From the NCBI GenBank assembly GCA_020632655.1, contig JACKFD010000017.1:1-64000 (forward strand): a DNA stretch of 64,000 bases, in the 5' to 3' direction. Position 1 is the stretch's first letter; each line of letters begins with the position of its first letter. Under the pieces are notes generated by a model, which made no database searches, was not told where the DNA came from, and saw only the letters and a list, made by a program, of their open reading frames with translations. This document shows positions 15,949-24,158 of this stretch, piece after piece. Both the position numbers and the translations under genes were made by a program. The DNA is from Spirochaetaceae bacterium (GTDB lineage: Bacteria > Myxococcota_A > UBA9160 > UBA4427).

Positions 15949-17019
15949 GTGCGTGACCAGGCGGACCCGGGCGGCGCGGGGCGGGGCAGGCTGCGAGGTC
16001 GGAGCGGGTGGCTGGTGGGGCTGGGGCTGCTCGCGTGGGTGGCCTGCTCGGGCGGCGCCGCGGGGCCGCCCGACGAGGTCGTGGCGGAGCTGCCCGAGGA
16101 TCCGACGAGCTTCTCGTCACGTGGGATGACCCTCGAGCTCGAGGAGCTGGGGCGGCTGGCGCCCCGCGAGCGCGAGGGCGCCTCGGATCTCGCGGCGCGA
16201 GCACGGATCGGCGAGGCACTCGGCCGGGCCGGCCTGCGGGTCGAGACCCTGGTCGAGGGCGACCGGCGGCATCTGCTCGCCGAGCGACCGGGTCGATCGG
16301 GCGACGTCGTGCTGCTGGTGGTGGGCTACTTCCCGCTGGCGCCGGAAGAGGCGGAGGACGACGCGGGCAGCGTCCTGCTCCTCGAATTGGCGCGCGTGCT
16401 CGCGCTGCGACCCGAGCCGCCCCCCTACACGTTGTGGCTGGCCTGGGCCGACGCGCTCGGCGGGCCCGCTCTCCCGCCCGAGGCCGAGCTCGACCCGGCG
16501 CGCCGCCGCAGCGTCGAGGCCGGACGCAGCCTCGCGCGGGCGATCGGGCCCGTCGCGGGATCCCGTCGGATCCGCGCCGTCCTGACCTTCGAGCCGCGGG
16601 CCCGGGCGGCGCTCCGGATCGCCCGGGACCTGCGCTCCCAGCCGGTGCATCGGGCGCTCTTCCAGGACGTGGCAGAGGCCCGGCGCCGGACCGGGCTCTT
16701 CCCGCCGGCGGACGCGGGCCTCTGGACGACGCCGGAGGGGCTCCACGTAGGCTTCCGCGAGGCTGGCTTCGCGGGCCTGCTCGCCCTGGTGGACGAGTCG
16801 CTCGCCGGTGCCGAGGGGTCGCCGCGGTTGCGCGGGGACGCGGGCGCGGCGCGACCGGTCGGGTCGGCGCTGGTGGGTCTTGGCGAGGTGACGGTCGATG
16901 CGCTCGACCGGATGATGCGGCGGTTTGCGAACATCGACGCATTTCGAAGCCGAGGGCCATCCGGTCCGTGCGAAGCGGGCGCAGCCTGGGGCTGCCGGTC
17001 CTCCGATCCGGACCCGTAG
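15949..17019 (+). CDS. putative lipoprotein with degenerate M28 peptidase-like domain
   Basis: 356 aa starting at GTG with a G-rich ribosome-binding region upstream. A basic N-terminus and hydrophobic segment (about 20-32) end at VAC, with Cys33 a candidate lipidation site. From about 55 on the order of elements resembles M28 aminopeptidases/glutaminyl cyclases: a strand like VVLLVVGYFPL, then EDDAGSVLLLELARVLA, then TLWLAWADALGG. In active M28 enzymes these positions hold the metal ligands (HxD, D, EE). Here the first is GYF and the EE is replaced, so zinc catalysis looks lost. Assignment rests on pattern memory; a fold search is needed. No operon partner is evident. Confidence 0.55.
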   Translation: MRDQADPGGAGRGRLRGRSGWLVGLGLLAWVACSGGAAGPPDEVVAELPEDPTSFSSRGMTLELEELGRLAPREREGASDLAARARIGEALGRAGLRVETLVEGDRRHLLAERPGRSGDVVLLVVGYFPLAPEEAEDDAGSVLLLELARVLALRPEPPPYTLWLAWADALGGPALPPEAELDPARRRSVEAGRSLARAIGPVAGSRRIRAVLTFEPRARAALRIARDLRSQPVHRALFQDVAEARRRTGLFPPADAGLWTTPEGLHVGFREAGFAGLLALVDESLAGAEGSPRLRGDAGAARPVGSALVGLGEVTVDALDRMMRRFANIDAFRSRGPSGPCEAGAAWGCRSSDPDP

Positions 17020-17167
17020 CCGGTCCGCGCGCCGGCCGCAGCTCTCGTGAAGGATTGCCCCAGGCGCCCATCTATCTGATTTTTATGAGACTTTTCATTG
17101 CATTCGCTCTGATGGCCCGCTAATCTCGCGCGTCCGGTCGGAGAGCGGGGAGGACTGATTCCGAGCG

Positions 17168-18124
17168 ATGTGCACGCTGATCGTCCTCGACCGCTGCGTG
17201 TCGGACCGACCTCTGGTCGTCGCAGCGAACCGGGACGAATTCCTCGACCGACCGGCCGAGGGACCCGCACTGCGGTCGACGCGGACGGGTCCGATCGTGG
17301 CGCCGCTCGATCTCGAGGCCGGTGGCACGTGGCTCGGACTGAGCGCTCGCGGCGTCTTCGCCGGACTCACGAACCTGCGCGCCGAGTCGGTCGTCTCTTC
17401 GGAGGCGGGGCCCGACCCGCTGGCTCGCCGGTCGCGAGGTGAGGTGGTGATGGCGGCGCTCGAGTCGGCGACGACCGACGAGGCGCTCCAAAGGATCTCG
17501 CAGCTCGAGGAGGACTCGTACAACCCGTTCCAGCTGCTCGTGTCCGACGGCCGCCGATGTGCGCTCGTCGTCTATCGCGGACGGCCCCGGGTGGTCGAGC
17601 TCGAACCGGGCGTGCACGTCGTGGGCAATGTCGAGGACGAAGGGCTTGTGCTCTCGCCCGCGAGCGGATCGGAAGCGCGAAGACCGGAAGGATCGATCGG
17701 GGAATCGCCTGGATCCCCGTTTCAAGCGGGCTGCGACGGACGAGCACTCGGGCTCGACACGGCGGAGCCCGGACGGAGGAAGCTGACGCGCGTCCGGGAG
17801 CGCGTCGAGAAGTTGATGACCGACCCCGACCGCGACCTCTTCGAGGGACTGGCCGGGATCTGTCGAGAGCATGTCGGGGGTGAAGGGCCATCGACGTCGC
17901 GCGCGAGCGCGGTCGCCGCGGCCGGACCGCCCGGGGCGAGTCCCTTCGAGTCGACATGCGTCCACGTCGCGGATCGCTACGGAACCCGGAGCTCGCTGCT
18001 GCTCGAGCTCGCGATCGGGAGCCGGGAGAGCCGCCTCTGGACGACGGACGGGCCGCCGTGTGTGCGGCCCTTCGAAAATCGATCGTCCCTGCTCCGGGAG
18101 CTCGGCTTGAGGCCGGGCGTCTGA
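17168..18124 (+). CDS. NRDE family protein (TANGO2-like)
   Basis: 318 aa. It begins MCTLIVLD, so Cys2 would be the N-terminal nucleophile of an Ntn-hydrolase fold. The naming motif NRDE is at 21-24 (AANRDEFLDRP), followed by GGTWLGLSARGVFAGLTNLR, another hallmark. The C-terminal CVHVADRYGTRSSLLL segment is also usual. The biochemical function is unknown; the eukaryotic relative TANGO2 is linked to Golgi and lipid or haem handling. A stretch from about 165 to 195 is longer and less conserved-looking. The start ATG at 17168 is fixed by the family N-terminus. It sits 30 bp before a small cysteine-rich gene. Confidence 0.88.
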   Translation: MCTLIVLDRCVSDRPLVVAANRDEFLDRPAEGPALRSTRTGPIVAPLDLEAGGTWLGLSARGVFAGLTNLRAESVVSSEAGPDPLARRSRGEVVMAALESATTDEALQRISQLEEDSYNPFQLLVSDGRRCALVVYRGRPRVVELEPGVHVVGNVEDEGLVLSPASGSEARRPEGSIGESPGSPFQAGCDGRALGLDTAEPGRRKLTRVRERVEKLMTDPDRDLFEGLAGICREHVGGEGPSTSRASAVAAAGPPGASPFESTCVHVADRYGTRSSLLLELAIGSRESRLWTTDGPPCVRPFENRSSLLRELGLRPGV

Positions 18125-18154
18125 CGGGGACCGAACCGATGCGAGGAAGAAGCG

Positions 18155-18481
18155 TTGAGAAGAATCGGTAGCAACATCCGAAAGAAGAGTTCCGAGGAGC
18201 GATCCCATCGCCTCACGAAGAACATCATCGAGTACTCGGACTCCGAAGCCCCCAAGAACGACTACCCCCGCCGCATCGTCTCGCCCACTCGCGCGTCGAA
18301 CTGCTGCACGGACGAGAGCCGCATCAACGTGGGCTCGGTTCGCGAGGTCGAGGGCTTCATGTTCTGCTACCGCGTGTGCCAGGAGTGCGGCCACGCGGTG
18401 AAGTACTTCTACCCGTCGACCGAGTCGACGAGCCCCGCGCTCAAGGCCTACCGCGAGCGACAGAAGTACATGCTCCAGTAG
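18155..18481 (+). CDS. small cysteine-rich protein, possible zinc ribbon
   Basis: 108 aa from a TTG codon preceded by GAGGAAG at good spacing; no ATG lies before the conserved-looking core. Cysteines occur at 50, 51, 71, 75 and 78 (NCCTDES and FCYRVCQECGH), which could make one zinc site from C50/C51 and C75xxC78. The N-terminal 45 residues are basic and polar (IRKKSSEER). There is no signal peptide. I do not recognise the family. It follows the NRDE gene by 30 bp and a good terminator-like hairpin lies downstream, so the two may form a short operon. Confidence 0.65.
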   Translation: MRRIGSNIRKKSSEERSHRLTKNIIEYSDSEAPKNDYPRRIVSPTRASNCCTDESRINVGSVREVEGFMFCYRVCQECGHAVKYFYPSTESTSPALKAYRERQKYMLQ

Positions 18482-18566
18482 TCCGGCAGGCGGACGGACG
18501 TCGGGGCGCGGCGCTCGCGAGCGGGCGCAGCGGCCTCACACGGACCTCCTGGACGCAGGAATCGAG

Positions 18567-18600
18567 GGAGGCGGTCAAGCGATTGGCCGCCTCCTTCTTC
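18567..18600 (+). terminator. intrinsic terminator
   Basis: GGAGGCGG and CCGCCTCC pair across a 12-base loop, followed by TTCTTCGTT. It lies 85 bp after the small cysteine-rich gene and just before folC. Confidence 0.65.
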
Positions 18601-18643
18601 GTTGGCGCTTCGTCGGGGACAGCCTTCGTTGGAGGGGAGCGGG

Positions 18644-20047
18644 ATGCGGAGCGGCAGAGGGGCGTCGCTGCGGACCCTGGCGCAGGCGGCGGCCTATCTC
18701 GAGGGGCTGATCGATCGAGAGCGACGGCCCGACTACGACTACGCCCGGCTCGACCTGCGTCCGATCCGCGCGCTGCTCGACCGACTCGGTCGACCCGAGA
18801 CCCGGCTCTCCGTCGTCCATGTGGCCGGCTCGAAGGGCAAGGGCTCGACCTGCCTCTTCGTCGAGGCGATCCTCGGCGCCCTCGGTGAACGCGTCGGCAC
18901 CTTCACCTCGCCGCATCTCGAGAGCTGGGTCGAACGCTTCCGCATCGACGGCGTCCCCGTCTCCGAGCCTCGCCTCGTCGCCGCCGTCGAGCGCGTCCGA
19001 CCGATCGTCGACGTGCTCCGCGAAGGTCCGCGCGAGACGCGCCCGAGCTTCTTCGACGCGACGACCGCGATCGCATTCCTGCTCTTCGACGAGGCGGGGG
19101 TCGATCGCGCCGTGATCGAGGTCGGGCTCGGCGGACGGCTCGACTCGACCAACGTCGTCGACCCGGCCGTCACCTGCATCACGAGCATCGAGCTCGAGCA
19201 CACGGACAAGCTCGGCGACACCGAGGCGCTGATCGCCGCCGAGAAGGCGGGCATCCTGAAGCCGGGTCGGCCCGTCGTAGTGGGCGCGCTGCGTCCCGAG
19301 GCGGCGGCGGTCGTGCGCGCCCGGGCCGCGGCGGTCGGCGCGCCGCTGCGCGTGTTGGGCGAACACTTTACGGTGCACGCGCGGGGGGACGGCTCGTCGC
19401 CGATCACGCATGTCTTCGAGGCGCAGGGTTCGTCCGGAGGCGCGCCCTTCGTCGCGCCCTTCGCCCTGCGCGTCGCGGGGCGCGTGGCGGCGGGCAACGC
19501 GGCGCTCGCGATCGACTGCGTGCGGGCGCTGGGCGTCCATCCGGAGCCGGCGCTCGTTCGGGCGATCGAGGTCGGGCTCGGCGGCGCTTCGCTGCCGGCG
19601 CGCATCGAGGTCCTGGCCGCCGATCCAGAGGTCATCGTCGATGCCGCGCATACCGCGCACTCGGCTCGCGCCCTCGCCGAGGCCCTCGAAGCGCTCGCCC
19701 CGGACGGCTACGTCCTCGTGCTCTCGGTGTCCTCGGACAAGAAGCTCGACGCGGTGCTCGAGGCCGTGCTCGCACGGGCGACCCGCGTCTGGGTCACGCG
19801 CTCGGAGCCGACCCGGTCCCTCGCACCCGCGCTTCTCGCCGGGCGCGTGCGCGCGCACACGCCCGATCTGCCGATCGAGATCGTCGAGGACGCCGAGGAT
19901 GCGCTGCGGCGTGCCCGCGAAGCGCTGCCCGAAGGCGAGCGACTCTGCGCGGCGGGCTCGGTCTACCTCGCCGGCATCGCGCGTCGCGTGCTCGGTCGGC
20001 CGACCGCCCGGCCCGCACCGCCGACCTCCCCCGCCCCGACGCGTTGA
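18644..20047 (+). CDS. folC: folylpolyglutamate synthase / dihydrofolate synthase
   Basis: 467 aa Mur-ligase-family enzyme that adds glutamate to (dihydro)folate. The ATP P-loop GSKGKGST is at 62-69, followed by the family segments FTSPHLESWVERFRIDG, EVGLGGRLDSTNVVDP and ITSIELEHTDKLGDT. The C-terminal domain has EVIVDAAHTAHSARAL, the place of the usual DGAHN: the Asn is replaced by Thr here. The ATG at 18644 follows a GGAGGGG site, deciding it over an earlier in-frame start at 18602. Its 3' neighbour is a structured non-coding gap. Confidence 0.9.
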   Translation: MRSGRGASLRTLAQAAAYLEGLIDRERRPDYDYARLDLRPIRALLDRLGRPETRLSVVHVAGSKGKGSTCLFVEAILGALGERVGTFTSPHLESWVERFRIDGVPVSEPRLVAAVERVRPIVDVLREGPRETRPSFFDATTAIAFLLFDEAGVDRAVIEVGLGGRLDSTNVVDPAVTCITSIELEHTDKLGDTEALIAAEKAGILKPGRPVVVGALRPEAAAVVRARAAAVGAPLRVLGEHFTVHARGDGSSPITHVFEAQGSSGGAPFVAPFALRVAGRVAAGNAALAIDCVRALGVHPEPALVRAIEVGLGGASLPARIEVLAADPEVIVDAAHTAHSARALAEALEALAPDGYVLVLSVSSDKKLDAVLEAVLARATRVWVTRSEPTRSLAPALLAGRVRAHTPDLPIEIVEDAEDALRRAREALPEGERLCAAGSVYLAGIARRVLGRPTARPAPPTSPAPTR

Positions 20048-20063
20048 GCGGGGCCAGCCGGAC

Positions 20064-20140
20064 CGGGCGCCGAAAGACAGAGCGCCCGAGCTGGCTCCTC
20101 GCACGAAGTGTGCGAAGGGAGGGGTAGCCAGCCCGGGCGC
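20064..20140 (+). ncRNA. bistable RNA-like element, unassigned
   Basis: GCGCCCG at 20082-20088 can pair perfectly with either of two identical CGGGCGC copies: upstream at 20064-20070 (11-base loop) or downstream at 20134-20140. In the downstream form the helix continues through GCTGGCT/AGCCAGC (20090-20096 with 20126-20132), CCTC/GAGG and a small GCAC-GTGC tip, about 59 nt in all. The two folds exclude each other. The plus strand is chosen only because folC transcription would enter from that side; the minus strand folds equally. I could not match it to a known riboswitch class. Confidence 0.45.
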
Positions 20141-20437
20141 GGGAATCGGGGGCCCGCTCCTCGCAGCACCCCGGTATCCGTGTGTCGGCCCGTACAAGAG
20201 CAATCGCCGTGCCAATCAGGGGGAAAACGCCTCAGGCCCGTCTCGGCTCTGTGGAGGTTCGTGCACACGCTGGCAGCGGGAAGCCCCCGGGCAGGCCGCC
20301 TGCAGCCGCGGGGCAGCGTCGCGCGGGGGGTGACGCAAAGCGCCGTCCAGGCGACGAATCGCGGCCCCGCTCCGTCCGTGGCGGAGATCGGTCGGTGGCG
20401 TCGGTCGGGCCGTCGGGCGGGGGCGCTCGGCGAGGGG
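20141..20437. other. GC-rich convergent intergenic region
   Basis: Remaining gap between convergent folC and the homocysteine methyltransferase gene. It contains an A-containing segment at about 20196-20254 (CAATCAGGGGGAAAACGCC among it) and a GACGCAAAGC string at 20332-20341, both of which look like loop regions of a structured RNA, plus several GC hairpins. No open frame here looks coding. No known RNA family could be assigned by eye. Confidence 0.35.
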
Positions 20438-21538
20438 TCAGTCGCGGGCCGGCTCGTCGGCGCGGCCCGGCGCGGGGGCGGATGAGGGAGGGCCTGGCGC
20501 GCGGGCGAGACGGCGGGCGAGGGCGGCGATGTGCGCGGGCGTCGTGCCGCAGCAGCCGCCGACCAGTCGCGTCGCGCCATCCAGCCAGGGCTCGACGAGC
20601 TGCGTGAAGGCCTCCGCCGTCACCTCCTCGTCGCGGCGGAAGCCGGTCTCGTCGTCGGGCTGACCGAGATTCGGTGAGACGAGGAGTGCGGCGTCGAGGG
20701 GCTCGAGCGCGCATCGGCTCGCATGGAGCGTACGGCCGGGCACGCAGTTGACGCCGACTGCGAGAGCCCCGAGATCGAGGACCGCGCGCGCCGCCGTCGC
20801 GAGCGCCTCGCCCGAGAGCAGCACCCCCGGCCGCCACGACACGAAGCTCACGACGAAGGGCCGGTCCGTGCGCGAGACGGCGCGTGCGGCCGCGCAGGCC
20901 TCGCGCACGCTGCCCATCGTCTCGATCAGCACGAGATCGACGCCGCTCCCGGCGAGCAGCTCCGCCTGTCGGCCGTGCTCGCGCTCGAGGCTCGCCTCGT
21001 CCGGCACGAGGTCCGATCGGTAGCAGTCCTCGAGCGGCGGAAGGGATCCCGCGACCCAGGCCGCCTCGCCCGGTCGCTGCCGCGCGGCATCCCGCGCGAG
21101 CGCCACCGCGAGGCGGGTCAGCGCCTCGTCGCGATCGTCGAGGCCCGCCCGCGCGAGCGTGCGCCGCTGGGTCCGGAAGGTATTCGCCGTGAGAATCTCG
21201 GCGCCGACCCGGGCGTACGCGGCATGGATCGCGCGCACCTGCTCGCGCGCCTCGAGCAGGGCGTGGGTCGACCAGAGCGGCAGCCCGGTCCGCACCCCCG
21301 CCCGCTCGAGCTCCGTCCCCGTCGCGCCATCGAGCAGCAGCGGCAGCCCCGCCCCCGCGAGCCGCGCCCGCAGCCGTCGATCCGCCTCGCCCGCCGGCTC
21401 GGCGCCGAAGCCGCTCGTCCTCGCGACCGCTTCCTCGTCGCTCTCGCGCTCGCTCGCCAAGCCCGGAGACTCCCTTCGTCGCGCTTCCCGTTTCGTCCCG
21501 TGCGCCCGACCCGGCGCCGGGCCGCACGCGGACCCCAT
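20438..21538 (-). CDS. homocysteine S-methyltransferase family protein
   Basis: 366 aa from the ATG at 21538. A TTG at 21460 preceded by GAAGGGAG is an alternative that removes 26 doubtful residues. The barrel begins at LLLDGATGTELERAG, continues through ILTANTFRTQRRTL, and carries the zinc ligands: GVNC for the first cysteine and GGCCGT for the pair near the C-terminus. It is a stand-alone S-methyltransferase domain without cobalamin-binding or activation domains, so it is either a MmuM/BhmT-type enzyme using an S-methyl donor or a partner for split MetH modules encoded elsewhere. It is divergent from the HAD phosphatase gene and convergent with folC. Confidence 0.85.
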   Translation of the reverse strand: MGSACGPAPGRAHGTKREARRRESPGLASERESDEEAVARTSGFGAEPAGEADRRLRARLAGAGLPLLLDGATGTELERAGVRTGLPLWSTHALLEAREQVRAIHAAYARVGAEILTANTFRTQRRTLARAGLDDRDEALTRLAVALARDAARQRPGEAAWVAGSLPPLEDCYRSDLVPDEASLEREHGRQAELLAGSGVDLVLIETMGSVREACAAARAVSRTDRPFVVSFVSWRPGVLLSGEALATAARAVLDLGALAVGVNCVPGRTLHASRCALEPLDAALLVSPNLGQPDDETGFRRDEEVTAEAFTQLVEPWLDGATRLVGGCCGTTPAHIAALARRLARAPGPPSSAPAPGRADEPARD

Positions 21539-21607
21539 GGGGCACCCGGCGTTCACGGCGCCGCGAGGATGCGCTACCCACCCACCCGGCGCGACCCGGC
21601 GAGGCCC

Positions 21608-22363
21608 ATGCAGCCCCCGTCCCGACCGCCCCGGAGATCCCCTTCCTTGCAGCCGCCCTCGACGATCCCCGCCGATCGCCCGCTCGCGATCTTCTGCGAC
21701 TTCGACGGGACCTTCTCGGTCCAGGACGTCGGGTCGACCCTCGCGCAGCAGCGTCTGCCCGAGAAGCGCGCGCGACTCTGGACCCGCTTCGAGCAGGGCG
21801 AGCTGACGGCGTGGACCTACGCGGTCGCGCTGCTCGACGGGCTCGAGCTCTCCGAGAAGGAGCTCGACGAGTTCCTGCACACGATCGAGCTCGACGCGGG
21901 CGCGCGCGCGCTGCTCGAGTGGTGCGAGACCCGCGGCGTCCCCTTCCGCATCCTGTCGGACGGCTTCGACTGGAACCTCGAACGACTCCAGTCGATCCAT
22001 CGCGTCCACTTCGACTTCATGGCCAACCACCTCGAGTACGAGGGTGACGTCTGGCGCATCTCGCCCGGCCGACCCAACCCCGCCTGCGGCTGCGGCACGG
22101 GCAGCTGCAAGCGCGGGATCATCTCCGCCTATCGCGCGGCGAATCCGGGCGCCTTCTGCGTCCACATCGGCAACGGCCGCGTCTCGGACCTGTGCGGCGC
22201 GCTCGAGGCCGACCTCGCCTTCGCGAAGGACACCCTCGCTCCGGCGCTCGCGCAGGCGGGTGAGCCCTTCGTCGCGTTCGAGACGTTGCGCGACGTGGTG
22301 GCCTTCCTGAGCGAGCGCGCCGTGACCTCGGCCGGGGGTGCGCGGGGCGGTCCGGCGCGATGA
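21608..22363 (+). CDS. HAD-IB phosphatase, MtnX/SerB-like
   Basis: 251 aa. The catalytic motif DFDGT is at 31-35 with D31 the nucleophile, motif II is in RILSDGF, and GNGRVSDLCGALEADLAFA is the C-terminal motif. A cysteine-rich insert (C160, C162, C167 in ACGCGTGSCKR) resembles the zinc-type insert of MtnX-like phosphatases. Likely substrates are small phosphate esters: phosphoserine or the methylthiopentenyl phosphate of methionine salvage. The latter would link to mtnA, but the distance makes this speculative. The first 24 residues are Pro/Arg-rich; the ATG at 21608 follows GAGG. Its stop overlaps the next start by 4 bp. Confidence 0.82.
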   Translation: MQPPSRPPRRSPSLQPPSTIPADRPLAIFCDFDGTFSVQDVGSTLAQQRLPEKRARLWTRFEQGELTAWTYAVALLDGLELSEKELDEFLHTIELDAGARALLEWCETRGVPFRILSDGFDWNLERLQSIHRVHFDFMANHLEYEGDVWRISPGRPNPACGCGTGSCKRGIISAYRAANPGAFCVHIGNGRVSDLCGALEADLAFAKDTLAPALAQAGEPFVAFETLRDVVAFLSERAVTSAGGARGGPAR

Positions 22364-23739
22364 GCCGGCCGGGCGGCTCGCGCCCGCGCGTCGTCGTCGT
22401 CGGGGCCGGGCTCGCGGGCCTGCGCGCGGCGACGCTGCTCGCGCGGCGCGACTTCGAGGTCGTCGTGCTCGAGGCGCGCGCCGGTGTCGGGGGGCGTGCG
22501 ACGGGGGAGTGGTCGGCCGGACATTGGATGGACGCGGCGTGGCCCGTGCTGGGCGGGCGCGACGCGAGCCTCGCTCGTTTCGCGCGGGAGCTCGGTCTCG
22601 GCGATGCGCTGCTGCCGCTGCGGCCGGTCCAGACGGTGCTGCTGCACGACGGCGAGCGGCGTCCGGTCGATGGCCTCGGTCTGCGCGGGGCGGCGCGCAT
22701 CCCCGGTCTGCGGCTCTGGGAGGCGCCGCGATTGCTGCGCTGGCGGCGGCTCATGCGACGTCATGCGCCGCTGCTCGACCCGGCCGCGCCCGAGCGCGCG
22801 GCGTCCCTCGACTACCGCAGCCTGCGCGATCATGTCGCGCTCTACTTCGGGCGCGGCGCCCTCGACGCGTGGATCACGCCCGAGATCCAGTCGGCCTACG
22901 GTGACGACGTGGGGGAGCTGTCGCGGGTGGCGCTGCTGCTGCATGCCGTGAGCCGGGGACTCGGCGAGCGCCGCCCCGGGCTGCCGGGCCTGCCGCGACG
23001 ACCACTCGCCGAGCTCGCGCAGACCGCGGCCGAGCGGCTCGACGTGCGCCGGGCGACCGCCGCCCTGCGCATCGACGAGCAGCCCGCCGGCGGCTTCCGG
23101 ATCGAGACCCGCGACGCCGAGCGGCGGCGGGGCGAGCTCGCCTGCGACGCGCTGATCGTCGCGACCGGCGCACCGATCGCCGCGCAGATCGCCCGGCCGC
23201 TGCTCACCCCCGCCGAGCGCGACCATTTCGCGGCGCTGCGCGAGCGCACGGCGATCACCCTCGCGATCGCCGTCGACGGCATCGATGGCGGGCTGCCGCA
23301 GGAGGTGCGTCTGCCGCGCGGTGCGGCCTCCGCGGTCGCCTCCTTCCTGATCGAGCCGGGGCATCTCGGCGGTCGCTCGCCGGAGGGCCAGAGCCAGATC
23401 GTCGCGCTCGCGCGGGACGGCTTCGCCGAGCGATGGCGCGACATGCCGGACGACGTGGTGACGAAGAACCTGCTCGGCTCGCTCGAGGATCACGTTCCGG
23501 GTCTCGGCGACCGGATCCTCGCGACGCATCTCGGCCGCGCGCGGGTGCCCTTCTTCCGCGTCGGTCACTACCGCCTGCTCGCGAGCTTCGAGAAGGTCCA
23601 ACGCGATCGCCGCGCTCTCGGTCGCCGCCTCTACTGGGCCGGCGATCACGTCGGCGGCCCGGGCTTCGAGGCCGCGACGCGCTCGGGCGAACGCGCCGCC
23701 GAGTCCGTCACCCGGGATCTCGGCGCCGACGCCGACTGA
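22360..23739 (+). CDS. FAD-dependent amine oxidase / protoporphyrinogen-oxidase-like oxidoreductase
   Basis: 459 aa. The FAD dinucleotide motif GAGLAG is at 15-20 (VVVVGAGLAGLRAA), followed by VVLEARAGVGGRATG, the conserved GG-doublet stretch of the amine-oxidase superfamily. The C-terminal FAD-binding motif is LYWAGDHVGGPGFEAATRSG. Such enzymes desaturate or oxidise carotenoids, porphyrins or amines; the substrate is not identifiable. It starts within the stop of the HAD gene (ATGA), so the pair is translationally coupled. There is no signal peptide. It converges with a small membrane-protein gene 24 bp downstream. Confidence 0.85.
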   Translation: MSRPGGSRPRVVVVGAGLAGLRAATLLARRDFEVVVLEARAGVGGRATGEWSAGHWMDAAWPVLGGRDASLARFARELGLGDALLPLRPVQTVLLHDGERRPVDGLGLRGAARIPGLRLWEAPRLLRWRRLMRRHAPLLDPAAPERAASLDYRSLRDHVALYFGRGALDAWITPEIQSAYGDDVGELSRVALLLHAVSRGLGERRPGLPGLPRRPLAELAQTAAERLDVRRATAALRIDEQPAGGFRIETRDAERRRGELACDALIVATGAPIAAQIARPLLTPAERDHFAALRERTAITLAIAVDGIDGGLPQEVRLPRGAASAVASFLIEPGHLGGRSPEGQSQIVALARDGFAERWRDMPDDVVTKNLLGSLEDHVPGLGDRILATHLGRARVPFFRVGHYRLLASFEKVQRDRRALGRRLYWAGDHVGGPGFEAATRSGERAAESVTRDLGADAD

Positions 23740-23763
23740 CACTCGGGTCGCGCGTCGGCCCGA

Positions 23764-24147
23764 TCAGCTGCCGGCGAGGCCGGACCAGACGGCCAGGGCC
23801 GTGAAGCCGAGGGCGGCGACCCAGAGCAGCGCGATCAGCCTCGCCAGCGGACGTGGACCGGGCCGACGCAGACTGCGCAGCCCGCCGTCGAGGCTCATGC
23901 CCGCGACCAGCAGCAGCGCCAGCGCCGCGAAGGGGTTGCGATCCACGACGCTCAGCACGATCAGCGCCGCACCGAAGACGCCCCCGCTCGCGAGCACCAC
24001 GACCAACACGGGCCAGAGCGAAGGCTCCGCGAAGAACGTCCCGACCAGACCCGCGAGCCCCGGGAGCTCGTCGCCGTCTGCGTCCGCGCCCGGCGCTCCG
24101 TCCCGCGTCGTCCGCTCTTCGGACTCTTCGCGCTTCCCGTCTTCCAT
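23764..24147 (-). CDS. small membrane protein
   Basis: 127 aa, not recognised. A charged, acidic N-terminal 40 residues is followed by three hydrophobic segments at about 45-68, 72-84 and 101-124, the middle one short. It begins 11 bp after the mutS2 stop, so it is probably co-transcribed, though a role in recombination control is not implied. Composition and codon use match neighbours. Confidence 0.65.
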   Translation of the reverse strand: MEDGKREESEERTTRDGAPGADADGDELPGLAGLVGTFFAEPSLWPVLVVVLASGGVFGAALIVLSVVDRNPFAALALLLVAGMSLDGGLRSLRRPGPRPLARLIALLWVAALGFTALAVWSGLAGS

Positions 24148-24158
24148 CCGCGCGCCGC

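Noticed and set aside
15642..15956. 104-codon plus-strand open frame with a repeated RPKGASAPANE peptide
   Set aside because: It is just the 39-bp repeat (13 codons) read through, followed by hairpin sequence; no ribosome-binding site and no other protein-like part.
20240..20400. 6S RNA
   Set aside because: CTCTGTGGAGGTTCGTGC resembles a 6S 5' region, but I could not build the long helix with a central bubble from the sequence.
20064..20437. Cobalamin, glycine or cyclic-di-GMP riboswitch
   Set aside because: Single strings such as GACGCAAAGC or CTCAGGC recall these classes, but the B12 box, the paired glycine core and the GGCAAACC partner are absent, and no gene starts downstream.
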